Source of the DNA: Mycobacterium florentinum
GTDB lineage: Bacteria > Actinomycetota > Actinomycetes > Mycobacteriales > Mycobacteriaceae
Direction: 5' to 3'
Assembly: GCF_010730355.1 (NCBI RefSeq)
Contig: NZ_AP022576.1
Location: 1,922,001 to 1,986,000 of the forward strand
DNA: 64,000 nt
Below are positions 42,778 to 51,569 of this stretch, piece after piece; position 1 is the first letter of the stretch; every line of letters starts with the position of its first letter. Position numbers and translations under genes: made by a program. Under the pieces are notes generated by a model. That model did no database searches, had not been told where the DNA came from, and worked only from the letters and a program-made list of their open reading frames with translations.

Positions 42778-43566
42778 ATGCCGAACACGCTCGAACTCGA
42801 CCGGCCGCGCGACGGCGTCGTCGTCCTCCGGCTGAACCGCCCCGAGCGGCTCAACGCGATCAACGAGGTTATGCAAACCGAATTGATCCAATTGCTAGGC
42901 GATTTGGCCGACGACGGCGCAGTACGCGCCATCGTTCTCACTGGCGCCGGTCGGGGCTTTTGCGCCGGGCTCGACATGCGCGACTTCGGGCCCAGCATGG
43001 TCGAGGCCGACGCACCCGCGCTGGACCGGATGCGCTTTCAGGAAGGAATGGCCGCACTGGCCGAAGCCCTGCGCGCGCTGCCCCAGCCCGTGATCGCCGC
43101 GGTCAATGGCCCGTGCGTCGGCGCGGGATTCGCGCTGTGCCTTGCCTCCGACATCCGGATCTGTTCGGCGACAGCATCGTTCGGCAACGCCGCGATCCTG
43201 CTCGGGTTGTCGGGCGCCGAGATGGGCATGAGCTACCACCTGCCCCGCATCGTCGGGACCAGTGTCGCCGCCGACTGGATGCTCACCGGGCGCACGGTCT
43301 CGGCGACGGAGGCCGACCGGCGCGGCCTGATCAGCGAGCTCGTCGAACCGGATCGGCTGATCGACCGCGCGATCGAGCTGGCGTCGCTGATCGCGGACCT
43401 GTCGCCGCTCGGCGTGCAGCTGACCAAGCGTGCGCTGCAGGTCAACACCGACGCCGCGAACCTGTCCGCGGCGCTCGAACTCGAGAACCGCAATCAGGTG
43501 ATCTCGCACGCCACCGAGGAAGCGGCCGCACGCCGGCAAAAGTGGTTTTCGGGACCGAGGCGGTGA
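42778..43566 (+). CDS. enoyl-CoA hydratase/isomerase
   Basis: 262 residues of the crotonase family. It has [14 protein letters not shown], oxyanion-hole loops [15 protein letters not shown] and [20 protein letters not shown], and the helix region [19 protein letters not shown], where the position of the second catalytic Glu is Glu within SGAEMG. It hydrates 2-enoyl-CoA. It starts 2 bp after the thiolase stop and its end overlaps the next gene's GTG, so it is tightly co-translated. Confidence 0.93.
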   Translation: MPNTLELDRPRDGVVVLRLNRPERLNAINEVMQTELIQLLGDLADDGAVRAIVLTGAGRGFCAGLDMRDFGPSMVEADAPALDRMRFQEGMAALAEALRALPQPVIAAVNGPCVGAGFALCLASDIRICSATASFGNAAILLGLSGAEMGMSYHLPRIVGTSVAADWMLTGRTVSATEADRRGLISELVEPDRLIDRAIELASLIADLSPLGVQLTKRALQVNTDAANLSAALELENRNQVISHATEEAAARRQKWFSGPRR

Positions 43567-44726
43567 GCGGTCCCCTGCGCGGGGTCCGCATCGTGATGAT
43601 GGGCGGCCTCGGGCCGGCCCCGTTCTGCGGGATGTTGTTGGGGGACCTGGGCGCTGACGTCATTCGCGTCGATGCGCTGGCGGGCGTGGACGGTCCACTC
43701 CCCGTCGACTACACGGTGCGCCGCAGCCAGCGGTCCGTTGCCGTCGACGTGAAGGATCCCCGCGGCCGCGACCTGGTGCACCGGTTGGTCGCCGACGCCG
43801 ACGCCTTCGTCGACGTGTATCGCCCCGGCGTGGCCGAACGGCTGGGCATCGACCCCGATGCGTTGCGGGCGCACAATCCTGGTCTCGTGTACGCGCGCAT
43901 GACCGGCTACGGACAGGACGGGCCGCTTGCCGGACATGCCGGCCATGACATCAACTACCTCGCGCTGGCCGGTGCCCTACATGGCATCGGCACCGCTGAA
44001 TCACCCATTCCGCCACTCAATTTGGTCGCGGACTACGGCGGCGGCGGAATGCTGCTGGCGGTCGGCCTGCTCAGCGCGATTCTCGAGGCCCGCGAGTCGG
44101 GCGAAGGTCAGGTGCTCGACGTCGCGATGGTCGACGGAGTCGCGACCCTGCTGGCGCCGTACTTCGGGATGGTGCCCGCCGGCACCTGGCGCGACCGTCG
44201 CCAGGACAACCTGCTAGACGGTGCCGCGCATTTCTACGGCGCCTACGCCACCGCGGATGGACAGCACGTCGCCGTCGGTGCGATGGAACCCAAGTTCTAC
44301 GCCGAACTCTGCGATCGTCTTGGCGTCGACGTGCCGCATGACGACGACGAGCCGGCCACCTGGGCAGCACACCGCGCGGCGCTGGCGGCCCGCTTCGCCG
44401 AGAAGTCCCGCGACGAGTGGGAACGACTCCTCGACTCACCGGGATGCTGTGCGACACCGGTGCTTTCGCTAACCGAGGCGCCGCGCCATCCACACCTTGT
44501 CGCGCGGGAAACCTTCCTCGACGTCGACGGGATCACCCAGCCCGCGCCGGCCCCACGCTTTTCGCGCACCGTGGCAGATGCGCCCTCGTCGCCGTCGTTG
44601 CCGGGCGACCACACCCACGCCGTGCTGCGCGAAATGGGATTCGACGAGCACGCCGTCACCGAACTGGTGCACGCCGGCATCGTGGTACAGAGCGCGGCGC
44701 CAAGCGTTGACGAACGAAGGAGATGA
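43563..44726 (+). CDS. CaiB/BaiF family (class III) CoA-transferase or racemase
   Basis: 387 residues from GTG 43563, which overlaps the hydratase stop. Features are LRGVRIVMMGGLGPAPFCGMLLGDLGADVIRV (nucleotide loop), VDVKDPRGRDLVHRLVADADAFVDVYRPGVAERLG, and GHDINYLALAGALHGIG, where the Asp after GH is the catalytic residue. The GHDINY form is typical of alpha-methylacyl-CoA racemase (Mcr/AMACR) as well as CoA-transferases. It could epimerise a 2-methylacyl-CoA for the next enzyme. The longer upstream frame is a shadow of the hydratase. Confidence 0.92.
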   Translation: MSGPLRGVRIVMMGGLGPAPFCGMLLGDLGADVIRVDALAGVDGPLPVDYTVRRSQRSVAVDVKDPRGRDLVHRLVADADAFVDVYRPGVAERLGIDPDALRAHNPGLVYARMTGYGQDGPLAGHAGHDINYLALAGALHGIGTAESPIPPLNLVADYGGGGMLLAVGLLSAILEARESGEGQVLDVAMVDGVATLLAPYFGMVPAGTWRDRRQDNLLDGAAHFYGAYATADGQHVAVGAMEPKFYAELCDRLGVDVPHDDDEPATWAAHRAALAARFAEKSRDEWERLLDSPGCCATPVLSLTEAPRHPHLVARETFLDVDGITQPAPAPRFSRTVADAPSSPSLPGDHTHAVLREMGFDEHAVTELVHAGIVVQSAAPSVDERRR

Positions 44727-44729
44727 CAG

Positions 44730-46025
44730 ATGTCGTGGGATTTCTCCACCGATCCGCAGTGGGCACAACAACTCCAATGGGTCGAGGATTTCGTGCGCAC
44801 CGAGTGCGAGCCGATCGACCTGATCGTCAAGGAGTCGCACGACCTCAACGATCCGGTACGCCAGGCGCTGATCCCCCCGTTGCAGGAGATCGTGAAGGAG
44901 CGCGGGCTGTGGGCCACCCACCTCGGGCCGCACCTGGGTGGTCCGGGATTCGGCCAGGTGAAGTTGGCGCTGCTCAACGAGATTCTGGGCCGCTCGGAAT
45001 GTGCGCCGATCGTGTTCGGTTCGCAGGCACCGGATTCCGGCAACAGCGAGATCCTCGCGCACTACGGCACGCCAGAGCTCAAGTCGCGCTACCTCGAGCC
45101 GCTGCTGGACAACCGCATCGTGTCCTGCTTCTCGATGACCGAACCGCAGGGCGGCGCGGACCCCAAGGTGTTCACCACGTCCGCGGTCCCCGACGGCGAG
45201 CACTGGATCATCAACGGGGAAAAGTGGTTCTCGTCGTTTGCCTCGATGGCGTCGTTCATCATCGTGATGGCGATGACCGACCCCGATGCGCCACCGTATC
45301 AACGGTATTCGATGTTCGTCGTGCCCGGCGACACGCCCGGCATCAACGTGATGCGCGACGTCGGACTGGGGTATCAGCCCCCCGGCGGCGGGCGGGAGGG
45401 CTACGTCCGCTACGAGAACGTCCGGGTGCCGGCCGATCACATGCTGGGCCCGCGGGGCGGGGCATTCGTGGTGGCGCAGACCCGTCTCGGCGGCGGTCGC
45501 ATCCACCACGCGATGCGCACGGTCGGCTTGGTTCGCCGGATCTTCGACATGCTCTGCGAGCGCGCCGTGTCGCGCTATACCCAGGGCGAGGCGCTCTCCA
45601 ACAAGCAACTCGTGCAGGAGATGATCGCCGATTCGTGGATGGAGATCGAAGCATTCAGGCTGTTGACCCTTCAAACCGCTTGGAAGATAGACCAATTCAA
45701 CGACTACAAGGCGGTGCGCGCTGACATCTCCGCGGTCAAGGCGATGATGCAGAAGGTGCTGCACGACGTGTCGGCACGGGCGCTGCAGCTACATGGATCG
45801 TTGGGGACCACGCATGAGATGCCGTTCGTGCAATACCTGGTGGAGTCCTTCGTGCTCGGCCTCGCCGACGGCCCGACCGAAGTGCACAAGGTGACGCTGG
45901 CCCGCATGTTACTCAAAGACCGGCAGCCCGCGCCCGATCTGTTTCCCTCCGAACATCTGCTGCGGTTGCGCGCGGCCGCGGAGGCCAAGTTCGCCGACAA
46001 ACTGGCAGGCATCCCGCGCGGTTAA
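44730..46025 (+). CDS. acyl-CoA dehydrogenase
   Basis: 431 residues. It has SCFSMTEPQGGADPKVFTTSA (flavin/substrate loop), WIINGEKWFSSFASMASFIIV, and the C-terminal LGTTHEMPFVQYLVESFVLGLADGPTEVHKV. It belongs to the long-chain/FadE-type group with an N-terminal extension. It oxidises an acyl-CoA to the 2-enoyl-CoA used by the hydratase. It follows the CoA-transferase by 3 bp and closes the right arm of the block; its stop overlaps the convergent mspA-like gene by 4 bp. Confidence 0.92.
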   Translation: MSWDFSTDPQWAQQLQWVEDFVRTECEPIDLIVKESHDLNDPVRQALIPPLQEIVKERGLWATHLGPHLGGPGFGQVKLALLNEILGRSECAPIVFGSQAPDSGNSEILAHYGTPELKSRYLEPLLDNRIVSCFSMTEPQGGADPKVFTTSAVPDGEHWIINGEKWFSSFASMASFIIVMAMTDPDAPPYQRYSMFVVPGDTPGINVMRDVGLGYQPPGGGREGYVRYENVRVPADHMLGPRGGAFVVAQTRLGGGRIHHAMRTVGLVRRIFDMLCERAVSRYTQGEALSNKQLVQEMIADSWMEIEAFRLLTLQTAWKIDQFNDYKAVRADISAVKAMMQKVLHDVSARALQLHGSLGTTHEMPFVQYLVESFVLGLADGPTEVHKVTLARMLLKDRQPAPDLFPSEHLLRLRAAAEAKFADKLAGIPRG

Positions 46026-46726
46026 ACCGCTTTGGTTTCGCCGACGTAGGACAACACCACGTCGGACTGATCGGTCATTCGGGTCAGCGTCGCATAGGAA
46101 CGGATGAACGACTGCCCCACGCAACCGTCGATCTTGACGTGGAAGTTGCTGATCATCACCCACGGATTGGAACCCCTGAACTGCTTTTTGGTTACCGGTA
46201 TCACGATCACGAAACCGGGCTTGAGTCCCACGTTGATCGAGCCGCCCACCGGGGCGGAAAGCACCGGCAGGAAGTTTCCCGGTACGGGAAACGCGCCGGT
46301 GAATCCCAACGATGGTGTGAGACCGGCATTGCCGCCCAACTCGACGCCATTGGACGTGCTCATGTCGATTCCACAACCGATCTCGTAACCCACTTCGAGC
46401 AGGCCCTGCCCCGGTTCGGGCCCCCGCAGCGAACCGACGAATATTCCGCTCGAGAGGTATTCACGAGACGAGACGGCGGTGGTCAACGGGGCCACCGGAA
46501 CTTGCATCTCGTCCTTGGCGCCCAGGCCCAGGATCCAGCCGTCGGGAGTATTGACGGTTACCGGAGGATTCGACGGCACCCGTCCGTCGTCTGCAGCCGT
46601 GGCGGCAACCGGCTCGGCCTGCGGATCGCCACCCGCTGCCGGAGCCACGATCACCGACACGGCGACGCACACGGCAACCACCGCAGCACGACGTACGACC
46701 TGGGCAATCGGCCTCACGCGCAACAA
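46022..46726 (-). CDS. MspA family outer-membrane porin
   Basis: About 234 residues. An N-terminal signal sequence (VVRRAAVVAVCVAVSVIVAPAAGG) precedes the mature protein with the MspA pattern DGWILGLGAKDEMQVPVAPLTT. SREYLSSGIFVGSL and the Gly/Asn-rich constriction and base regions (GVELGGNAGLTPSLGF, VGLKPGFVIVIPV) follow. Two Cys (GCGIDM, DGCVGQSF) could pair. It forms octameric pores in the mycolate membrane for small hydrophilic solutes. Start codon unclear: TTG 46726 or GTG 46717. Confidence 0.92.
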   Translation of the reverse strand: MLRVRPIAQVVRRAAVVAVCVAVSVIVAPAAGGDPQAEPVAATAADDGRVPSNPPVTVNTPDGWILGLGAKDEMQVPVAPLTTAVSSREYLSSGIFVGSLRGPEPGQGLLEVGYEIGCGIDMSTSNGVELGGNAGLTPSLGFTGAFPVPGNFLPVLSAPVGGSINVGLKPGFVIVIPVTKKQFRGSNPWVMISNFHVKIDGCVGQSFIRSYATLTRMTDQSDVVLSYVGETKAV

Positions 46727-46912
46727 CGTATGTGCCGCGATATTCGAGGCCGCAAATTTGCTGGCCGGTCCGGTGAAATTGTGTTGCGTTTGTAACTGAT
46801 ATGCGATGTTGCGCTGGCACTGCCGGTTGGTTGCCGATCTTTATCGATATTCGGCATTCCACGCCGCTAGAATTGCGAGCGTGACGCACCGCAGACGACA
46901 GGGAGGGCGGCG

Positions 46913-47158
46913 ATGAATATTTGTTCGTACGCTCGCGGACTTGTTGCCGGTGCGATCAGCGTCATGGCCCTCGGGTGCGGTACCGGTCTGGCGCACGCCG
47001 ACCCGAGCAGCCCACCGATGCCCCCCACCCTGAACCAACTCGAGATCGCGGACGCTCCGTCGCTGTTCACCAATCCGGCCGATCGGGGCCGTCCATTGGA
47101 GAAGAACTGGGACGGTTTCGGAATGTATTGCCAAAATATCTTCGTCCGGTGCGGGTAA
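46913..47158 (+). CDS. small exported protein
   Basis: 81 residues with a clear signal peptide (LVAGAISVMALGCGTGLAHA, cleavage after AHA), leaving a mature peptide of about 51 residues. It is Pro-rich at first, then SLFTNPADRGRPLEKNW, and ends with two Cys (CQNIFVRC) spaced to form a small loop. ATG 46913 has AGGGAGGG upstream. Resembles short secreted mycobacterial proteins of unknown role. Divergent from the porin gene with 186 bp between. Confidence 0.75.
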   Translation: MNICSYARGLVAGAISVMALGCGTGLAHADPSSPPMPPTLNQLEIADAPSLFTNPADRGRPLEKNWDGFGMYCQNIFVRCG

Positions 47159-47179
47159 TCGGCTCGCGGTCCGGTCGGC

Positions 47180-48139
47180 TCACTCCACCATTGACCGCGC
47201 CCGCGCCAGTAGCCGCGGCAGCGCCGGCGCCATAGCTTCCCATTCCTCGCGGGGCGCAGGCCTGCGGCGGTTGTGTTTGACGATCAGCGACCAGGTCGCC
47301 GCCGACTTGAAACAGGCCAGCGCGCTGAACCAGGCCAGGTCGACGACCTCGTGCCCCAGCTCGTGCTGGTAGATCTCGGCGAGTTCGGCGACCTGCGGCG
47401 CGAGACCGGCCGACGCCGGAACACGTTGGTAGGTCTGCGGATCGCAATTGATCAGAAACCAGCCCGCATCGATTCGCGGATCACCGACCGACCAGATCTC
47501 CCAATCGATCACCGCGTTGACGCTCGCCCCGGCGGTCAGCAGGTTACCCAGCCGAAAGTCACCGTGTACCACGCTGGGTGCGACAGCGGTTGGTGCGCAA
47601 CGCAATAACGCGTCGCGCACACCCTGCCAGCCGGGCACGAGTGCGGTGTCGACGGTCCGCAACGTCTGGCACCAGCGCTCGACCTCCGAGACCGGATCGA
47701 TGACCGGTTCCCCTTCCAGCCCGAGATCGCTCGGTGACAGACCATGCAGCGCGGCCATCACCCGGGACGCGTTTCGGTAGCGATCTGCCACCTCCGGTGA
47801 TGACGGACAGCCGTCGAACAGCGGCTCTATGCAGTCACCGTCGACGTGTGACATCACGAATAGCGGAGGGATCAGGGGTGGATCTCCCGAGTCCTCCCAC
47901 AGCACGTCGGGCACCGGAACCCGGCTTGTGGCAAGGGCTTTGAGAATACGGGCCTGCCGCAGCACATCGCGGTGCGCGATCGGCTCGACACCGGGCGGGG
48001 CGAGCTTGATCACCACCGGTCTGCCGGATCGCGAGCCTCGAAAGGTCAAGCTGGAGGCGCCACCGGCCAGCGCTGTGACGTCCGTGACGCCGGCTCCCGT
48101 GAGTCGCCGGCGCAGCTCGTCGCAATCGACGTCGACCAT
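47180..48139 (-). CDS. aminoglycoside phosphotransferase-like kinase
   Basis: 319 residues of the APH/choline-kinase fold. It has LTGAGVTDVTALAGGASSLTFRGS (nucleotide loop), Lys in VVIKLAPPG, the catalytic VVHGDFRLGNLL (H-G-D-x4-N), and VIDWEIWSVGDP (metal-binding Asp). In mycobacteria such proteins sit with acyl-CoA dehydrogenases or SDRs and probably phosphorylate small alcohols rather than antibiotics. Its ATG overlaps the TGA of the SDR upstream (1 bp), so the two are coupled. Confidence 0.9.
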   Translation of the reverse strand: MVDVDCDELRRRLTGAGVTDVTALAGGASSLTFRGSRSGRPVVIKLAPPGVEPIAHRDVLRQARILKALATSRVPVPDVLWEDSGDPPLIPPLFVMSHVDGDCIEPLFDGCPSSPEVADRYRNASRVMAALHGLSPSDLGLEGEPVIDPVSEVERWCQTLRTVDTALVPGWQGVRDALLRCAPTAVAPSVVHGDFRLGNLLTAGASVNAVIDWEIWSVGDPRIDAGWFLINCDPQTYQRVPASAGLAPQVAELAEIYQHELGHEVVDLAWFSALACFKSAATWSLIVKHNRRRPAPREEWEAMAPALPRLLARARSMVE

Positions 48140-48939
48140 CAGCCGGCGGGCTGAAACCAACCGACCTCGGCGAGGAAGGTCTGGGTATGCGCGATCCGGC
48201 CGGTCAGGGTTTTCGGGTCGCCGGTGCACAACCGCAGTGCGGTCTCGGTGATCAGTTCGATGTCCTCCGTGTCGGTCTTGGCCAGGTCGAGGGTGCCCGC
48301 CCCCGGGGTTGCCACGGGATTGGACGGAGCGGCCGCGTTGACGGCGATGCCGTCGTCGTACAGTTCCGCGGCAAGGCTTTTCGTCAGCCGGTTAAGTGCC
48401 GCCTTGACCGTCCCGTAGATGCCGAAGCCGGCGGTTCGGTCGAATTCGGAAAAGGGAGGACCGGGCGGTAGGTCGCCGCCGACCGATGTCAGGTTCAGGA
48501 TCCAGCCCCGCCCCCGGTCGCGCATCGCGGGAATTGCCAACTGGCTCAGATGCAATGGCCCTAGCACATGCATTTCCATCATGAGCCGGGCGCGCCGCTC
48601 GGGAAACCCGTCCAGGGGCCGCAGGAAGGTGACCGCGGCGTTGTTCACCAGGATGTCCGGAGCGCCGACGGTGTCCACCACTTCGCCGAACAGCCGCTCG
48701 CGCTCCTCGGCCTGGGAGAGATCGGCTTGGACGGCAATGGCCCGGCCGCCCGCGGCGACGATCTCGTCGACGGTCTCGCGCAGCGATCCGTGGTACTTCG
48801 GATCGGGGTCCATCGTGCGCGCGGTCAGCGCGACCGTGGCGCCTTGCGCGGCAAGCCGTGCCGCGATCGCCTTGCCCAGCCCTCGGCTGCTGCCGGTGAC
48901 CAGAGCCACCAGTCCGTCGCATCGTTGGTTCGCGGTCAT
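48139..48939 (-). CDS. short-chain dehydrogenase/reductase
   Basis: 266 residues with VTGSSRGLGKAIAARLAAQGATVALTAR (Arg favours NADP). VNNAAVTFLRP, LNLTSVGGDL and FGIYGTVKAALNRL (Tyr-x3-Lys) follow. A Pro-rich insert (PPGPPFSEFDRTAG) precedes the active-site Tyr. ATG 48939 has GAGGAGGG upstream. Operon with the phosphotransferase. An inverted repeat lies 41-57 bp upstream. Confidence 0.9.
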   Translation of the reverse strand: MTANQRCDGLVALVTGSSRGLGKAIAARLAAQGATVALTARTMDPDPKYHGSLRETVDEIVAAGGRAIAVQADLSQAEERERLFGEVVDTVGAPDILVNNAAVTFLRPLDGFPERRARLMMEMHVLGPLHLSQLAIPAMRDRGRGWILNLTSVGGDLPPGPPFSEFDRTAGFGIYGTVKAALNRLTKSLAAELYDDGIAVNAAAPSNPVATPGAGTLDLAKTDTEDIELITETALRLCTGDPKTLTGRIAHTQTFLAEVGWFQPAG

Positions 48940-48979
48940 CGTCGACCCTCCTCGGGACGGTTGGGGAAACGGAAATGGC

Positions 48980-48996
48980 TTCTCCAAACTAGAGAA
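48980..48996. promoter_or_regulatory. inverted repeat TTCTC-7-GAGAA
   Basis: TTCTC-CAAACTA-GAGAA upstream of the SDR/phosphotransferase operon, flanked by GGC/GCC that extend the symmetry with a bulge. It contains TCTCCAAA, the arm of the repeat at 41462-41484. Confidence 0.35.
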
Positions 48997-49118
48997 TGCC
49001 ATTATCACTGATCCACCGGGAGTACCAGCACGGTGTCCCGGCATCGTGGCCTAAATCGTGGGGACTGTGTCTTTTTAGCCACTCACACCATGGCGGCAGC
49101 GGCTCTTACGTTCTGTTC

Positions 49119-49754
49119 ATGCAGGTCATACCCACTCTCCCCGACACGTCCGTCGCACAAGCCGCCACTCGGCTGGCGCAGTCGACCGAGTCACCGTCAG
49201 TGTTCAACCACAGCGTCCGCAGTTACCTGTTCGGTGAGTTGGTCGCCGCACACGAGGGCATCCGCCCGGGCGCCGACTACGACGGGGACGCCCTGTTCCT
49301 GGCATGCGTGCTGCACGATCTCGGTGCCGGCTCCGCGGCGCCGGGCAAGGAAAGGTTCGAAGTGGAAGGCGCCGACCTCGCGGCGGCACTGCTGACCGAA
49401 CACGGCTGCGAGCGACGGCTCGTCGACGGCGTGTGGGAGGCCATTGCCTTGCATACGTCGACGGGCATCGCCGACCGGCGCGGAGCCCTGTGCCACTTGT
49501 TGAGCAGCGGCGCGAGTATGGATTTCGGTCTCAACGCCGAGTTCATCGACGAGGAAATCGCCGCCGCGATCCATGCCTGCTATCCGCGGATGTCCATGGC
49601 ACGCACGCTGCTGGATGCCATCGCCGCGCAGGCACAGCGCAGCCCCGGGGCGGCGCTGCCCTATACATTCCCCAACCAGGTGCTGCGTGAACGCCAGACC
49701 GATGGCATCACCCTGCTCGAACTCGCGGCCGCGCACGGCCGATGGGGCGACTGA
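49119..49754 (+). CDS. HD-domain protein, cyanamide hydratase-like
   Basis: 211 residues of the HD metal-dependent hydrolase fold. Features are FNHSVRSYLFGELVAAHEG (first His), ACVLHDLGAG (His-Asp pair), EGADLAAALLTEHG and AIALHTSTGIADRRGAL (further His). The layout matches small HD proteins related to fungal cyanamide hydratase. The function in mycobacteria is not known to me. Start ATG 49119 begins MQVIPTLPD; there is no strong ribosome-binding site. It ends directly before the convergent DoxX gene. Confidence 0.85.
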   Translation: MQVIPTLPDTSVAQAATRLAQSTESPSVFNHSVRSYLFGELVAAHEGIRPGADYDGDALFLACVLHDLGAGSAAPGKERFEVEGADLAAALLTEHGCERRLVDGVWEAIALHTSTGIADRRGALCHLLSSGASMDFGLNAEFIDEEIAAAIHACYPRMSMARTLLDAIAAQAQRSPGAALPYTFPNQVLRERQTDGITLLELAAAHGRWGD

Positions 49755-50180
49755 TCAGATTTGGCGTCGACGCCGAGCGTCGATCGAATAGCGGCCGCCC
49801 CCGAGGAAGACCAAAAGGAAGAAGCCGAAGCAGAACAGGATCGCCGGCGTTCCGCCGTTGCCCGCCGGTCGATCACCGATCGGCCACAGCGTATGTGGCT
49901 GATGCATCCAGAAATAGGCGATCGCCATTTCGCCCGAAGCGATGAATGCCGCAGCGCGAGTGAACAATCCGGTGCCGACCAGTAGGCCCGCAACGAGTTC
50001 GATGACTCCGGCGTACCAGCCGGGCCACCTCCCGACCTCCTCGGGCGATATCGCGCGGACGGGCCAGCCGAACAACAGCATCGAGCCATACCCGGCGAAG
50101 AGGAAGCCGTAGACCAACCGGAACAGGCTCAGCACCACCGGCGCACACCGGTCCAGGCGCTGGTTGAGTTTTGTCGTCAC
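49755..50180 (-). CDS. DoxX family membrane protein
   Basis: 141 residues with four hydrophobic segments: LSLFRLVYGFLFAGYGSMLLF, WYAGVIELVAGLLVGTGLF, AAAFIASGEMAIAYFWM and AILFCFGFFLLVFLGGG. The RxxxGxxF and GxxEL signatures of DoxX are visible. Related proteins work in thiosulfate/redox complexes with superoxide dismutase in M. tuberculosis. GTG 50180 (VTTKLNQRL) is chosen because the longer frame runs through the divergent promoter of the SMR gene. Confidence 0.88.
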   Translation of the reverse strand: MTTKLNQRLDRCAPVVLSLFRLVYGFLFAGYGSMLLFGWPVRAISPEEVGRWPGWYAGVIELVAGLLVGTGLFTRAAAFIASGEMAIAYFWMHQPHTLWPIGDRPAGNGGTPAILFCFGFFLLVFLGGGRYSIDARRRRQI

Positions 50181-50229
50181 ACGGGCAACGGTACGGCCGT
50201 CGGCAAGGGGGTGGTGTAGACACATCCGT

Positions 50230-50568
50230 ATGCAAGGAGGCGCACTCACGTACCTGCTCCTGTTCGGCGCGATCATCGCGGAGGTGGTGGCGACCAGCCT
50301 GCTCAAGAGCACCGAGGGCTTCAGTCGCCTGTGGCCGACCGCGATCTGTCTGGTCGGCTACGGCGTCTCTTTTGCGCTGCTGGCGTGGTCGATCCAGCGG
50401 GGTATGCAGACCGACGTCGCCTACGCGCTGTGGTCGGCGATCGGCACGGCGGCCATCGTGCTGATCGCCGTACTGTTTCTGGGCTCCCCGATTTCGGTGA
50501 CGAAGGTGATCGGAGTCGGGCTGATCATCGTCGGCGTGGTCACGTTGAACCTGTCCGGCGCGCACTGA
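50230..50568 (+). CDS. mmr: small multidrug resistance (SMR) efflux protein Mmr
   Basis: 112 residues with four membrane helices. The essential Glu is in helix 1 (FGAIIAEVVATSLLKSTEGFSRLWPT), with the SMR motifs ALLAWSIQRGMQTDVAYALWSAIGTAAIV and GVGLIIVGVVTLNLSGAH. It exports lipophilic cations in exchange for protons and matches M. tuberculosis Mmr (Rv3065). The only standard start is ATG 50230, but AAGGAGG lies inside the frame after it. The residue aligning with Met1 of M. tuberculosis Mmr is CTC or ACG here. Confidence 0.93.
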   Translation: MQGGALTYLLLFGAIIAEVVATSLLKSTEGFSRLWPTAICLVGYGVSFALLAWSIQRGMQTDVAYALWSAIGTAAIVLIAVLFLGSPISVTKVIGVGLIIVGVVTLNLSGAH

Positions 50569-51490
50569 ACGCGCCGACGGCTTGCGTCCAGACGAGCAAT
50601 CGCTGCCAGAGCCGCAACCGGCTCGACGCCATGTTGTGGCAGTGCGCGCTGTCGGGCAACACCACCGTGGTGATGTCGGAGCTATTGCAATAGAGGGCGG
50701 CCTCGGCGCGCGGGTTCGGCGAGACGTCAACCACGCCATAGCCGAGCAGCACCGGGACGTCGATCAGCGCGGCGCGCTCGGCGACGACGCCGGGAATCAT
50801 GGCCGTCCCGAATATCCGCGGCACCACCGACTTCGCGGTCACGCAGTCGGCTGCCACGACATCGGCGGGAACGTCGTCGAGATGAAACCAGCTCTGCAAG
50901 TGCTCGCGCGGGCCTTCGAAATAGGCTTCGGGAAGAGCCGACAGGATCTCCCGCGCCAGCACCGCGCGACCGTCCGCGTTAGCAGCGCGGGCAATGAACG
51001 CCGGGTCCAGGTTCAGCGGTGCGACATGCTGATTGGTGCATCCCAAAATCGCCAGCCCCGCATAGCTGCCGAACAGCGCATGCTGAGTGATCGCCAGGTA
51101 GCCGCCCAGCGAATGCGCGACGGCAATCGGCGGCGCGTGGTCCCCGGTCGCGGCGGGCAGCTCGGAGATAGCGCGAGCGAGCGCGGCAGCGATAACGGCG
51201 AAGTCGAAATCACGTGCGGGCTTTGAGCTTTCGCCGGTTCCCAATGGATCGACCGTCAGCACCGAATAACCGTTCTCGGTCGCGAATTCGGCGAAGCTGT
51301 AGCCGCTGTGGCCGACGACATGCAGATCCCAGTATTCGCGGCTGTAGGTACCACCGGGCAGGCAGACGAATACCGCCGGGGCCGCATCGCGGTTGCGCGC
51401 CGGGTAGTAGGTCGCGGCCAGAAATGCCTGCTCCCCGATCACTTCGCTGACGTCGAAACGCAACGGCGTGCGCAGGGGGGCAGAAGTCAC
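50540..51490 (-). CDS. alpha/beta hydrolase
   Basis: 316 residues. Features are VFVCLPGGTYSREYWDLHV (oxyanion region), the nucleophile in AVAHSLGGYLA (A-H-S-L-G), the acidic residue in LLGYGVVDVSPNP, and His in LPDSAHCHNMASS. Substrate unknown; the long N-terminal lead and cap region fit carboxylesterases of larger lipophilic esters. The 3' end overlaps mmr by 29 bp in convergent orientation. Confidence 0.88.
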   Translation of the reverse strand: MTSAPLRTPLRFDVSEVIGEQAFLAATYYPARNRDAAPAVFVCLPGGTYSREYWDLHVVGHSGYSFAEFATENGYSVLTVDPLGTGESSKPARDFDFAVIAAALARAISELPAATGDHAPPIAVAHSLGGYLAITQHALFGSYAGLAILGCTNQHVAPLNLDPAFIARAANADGRAVLAREILSALPEAYFEGPREHLQSWFHLDDVPADVVAADCVTAKSVVPRIFGTAMIPGVVAERAALIDVPVLLGYGVVDVSPNPRAEAALYCNSSDITTVVLPDSAHCHNMASSRLRLWQRLLVWTQAVGAFSARRTGST

Positions 51491-51569
51491 GACCAGACCC
51501 TAACGCCTGTTGCGGCGCCCGGACCGGGACTCCAAGAATTCGTAGAGGCCGGGACGAGAGCCTCTTCTC

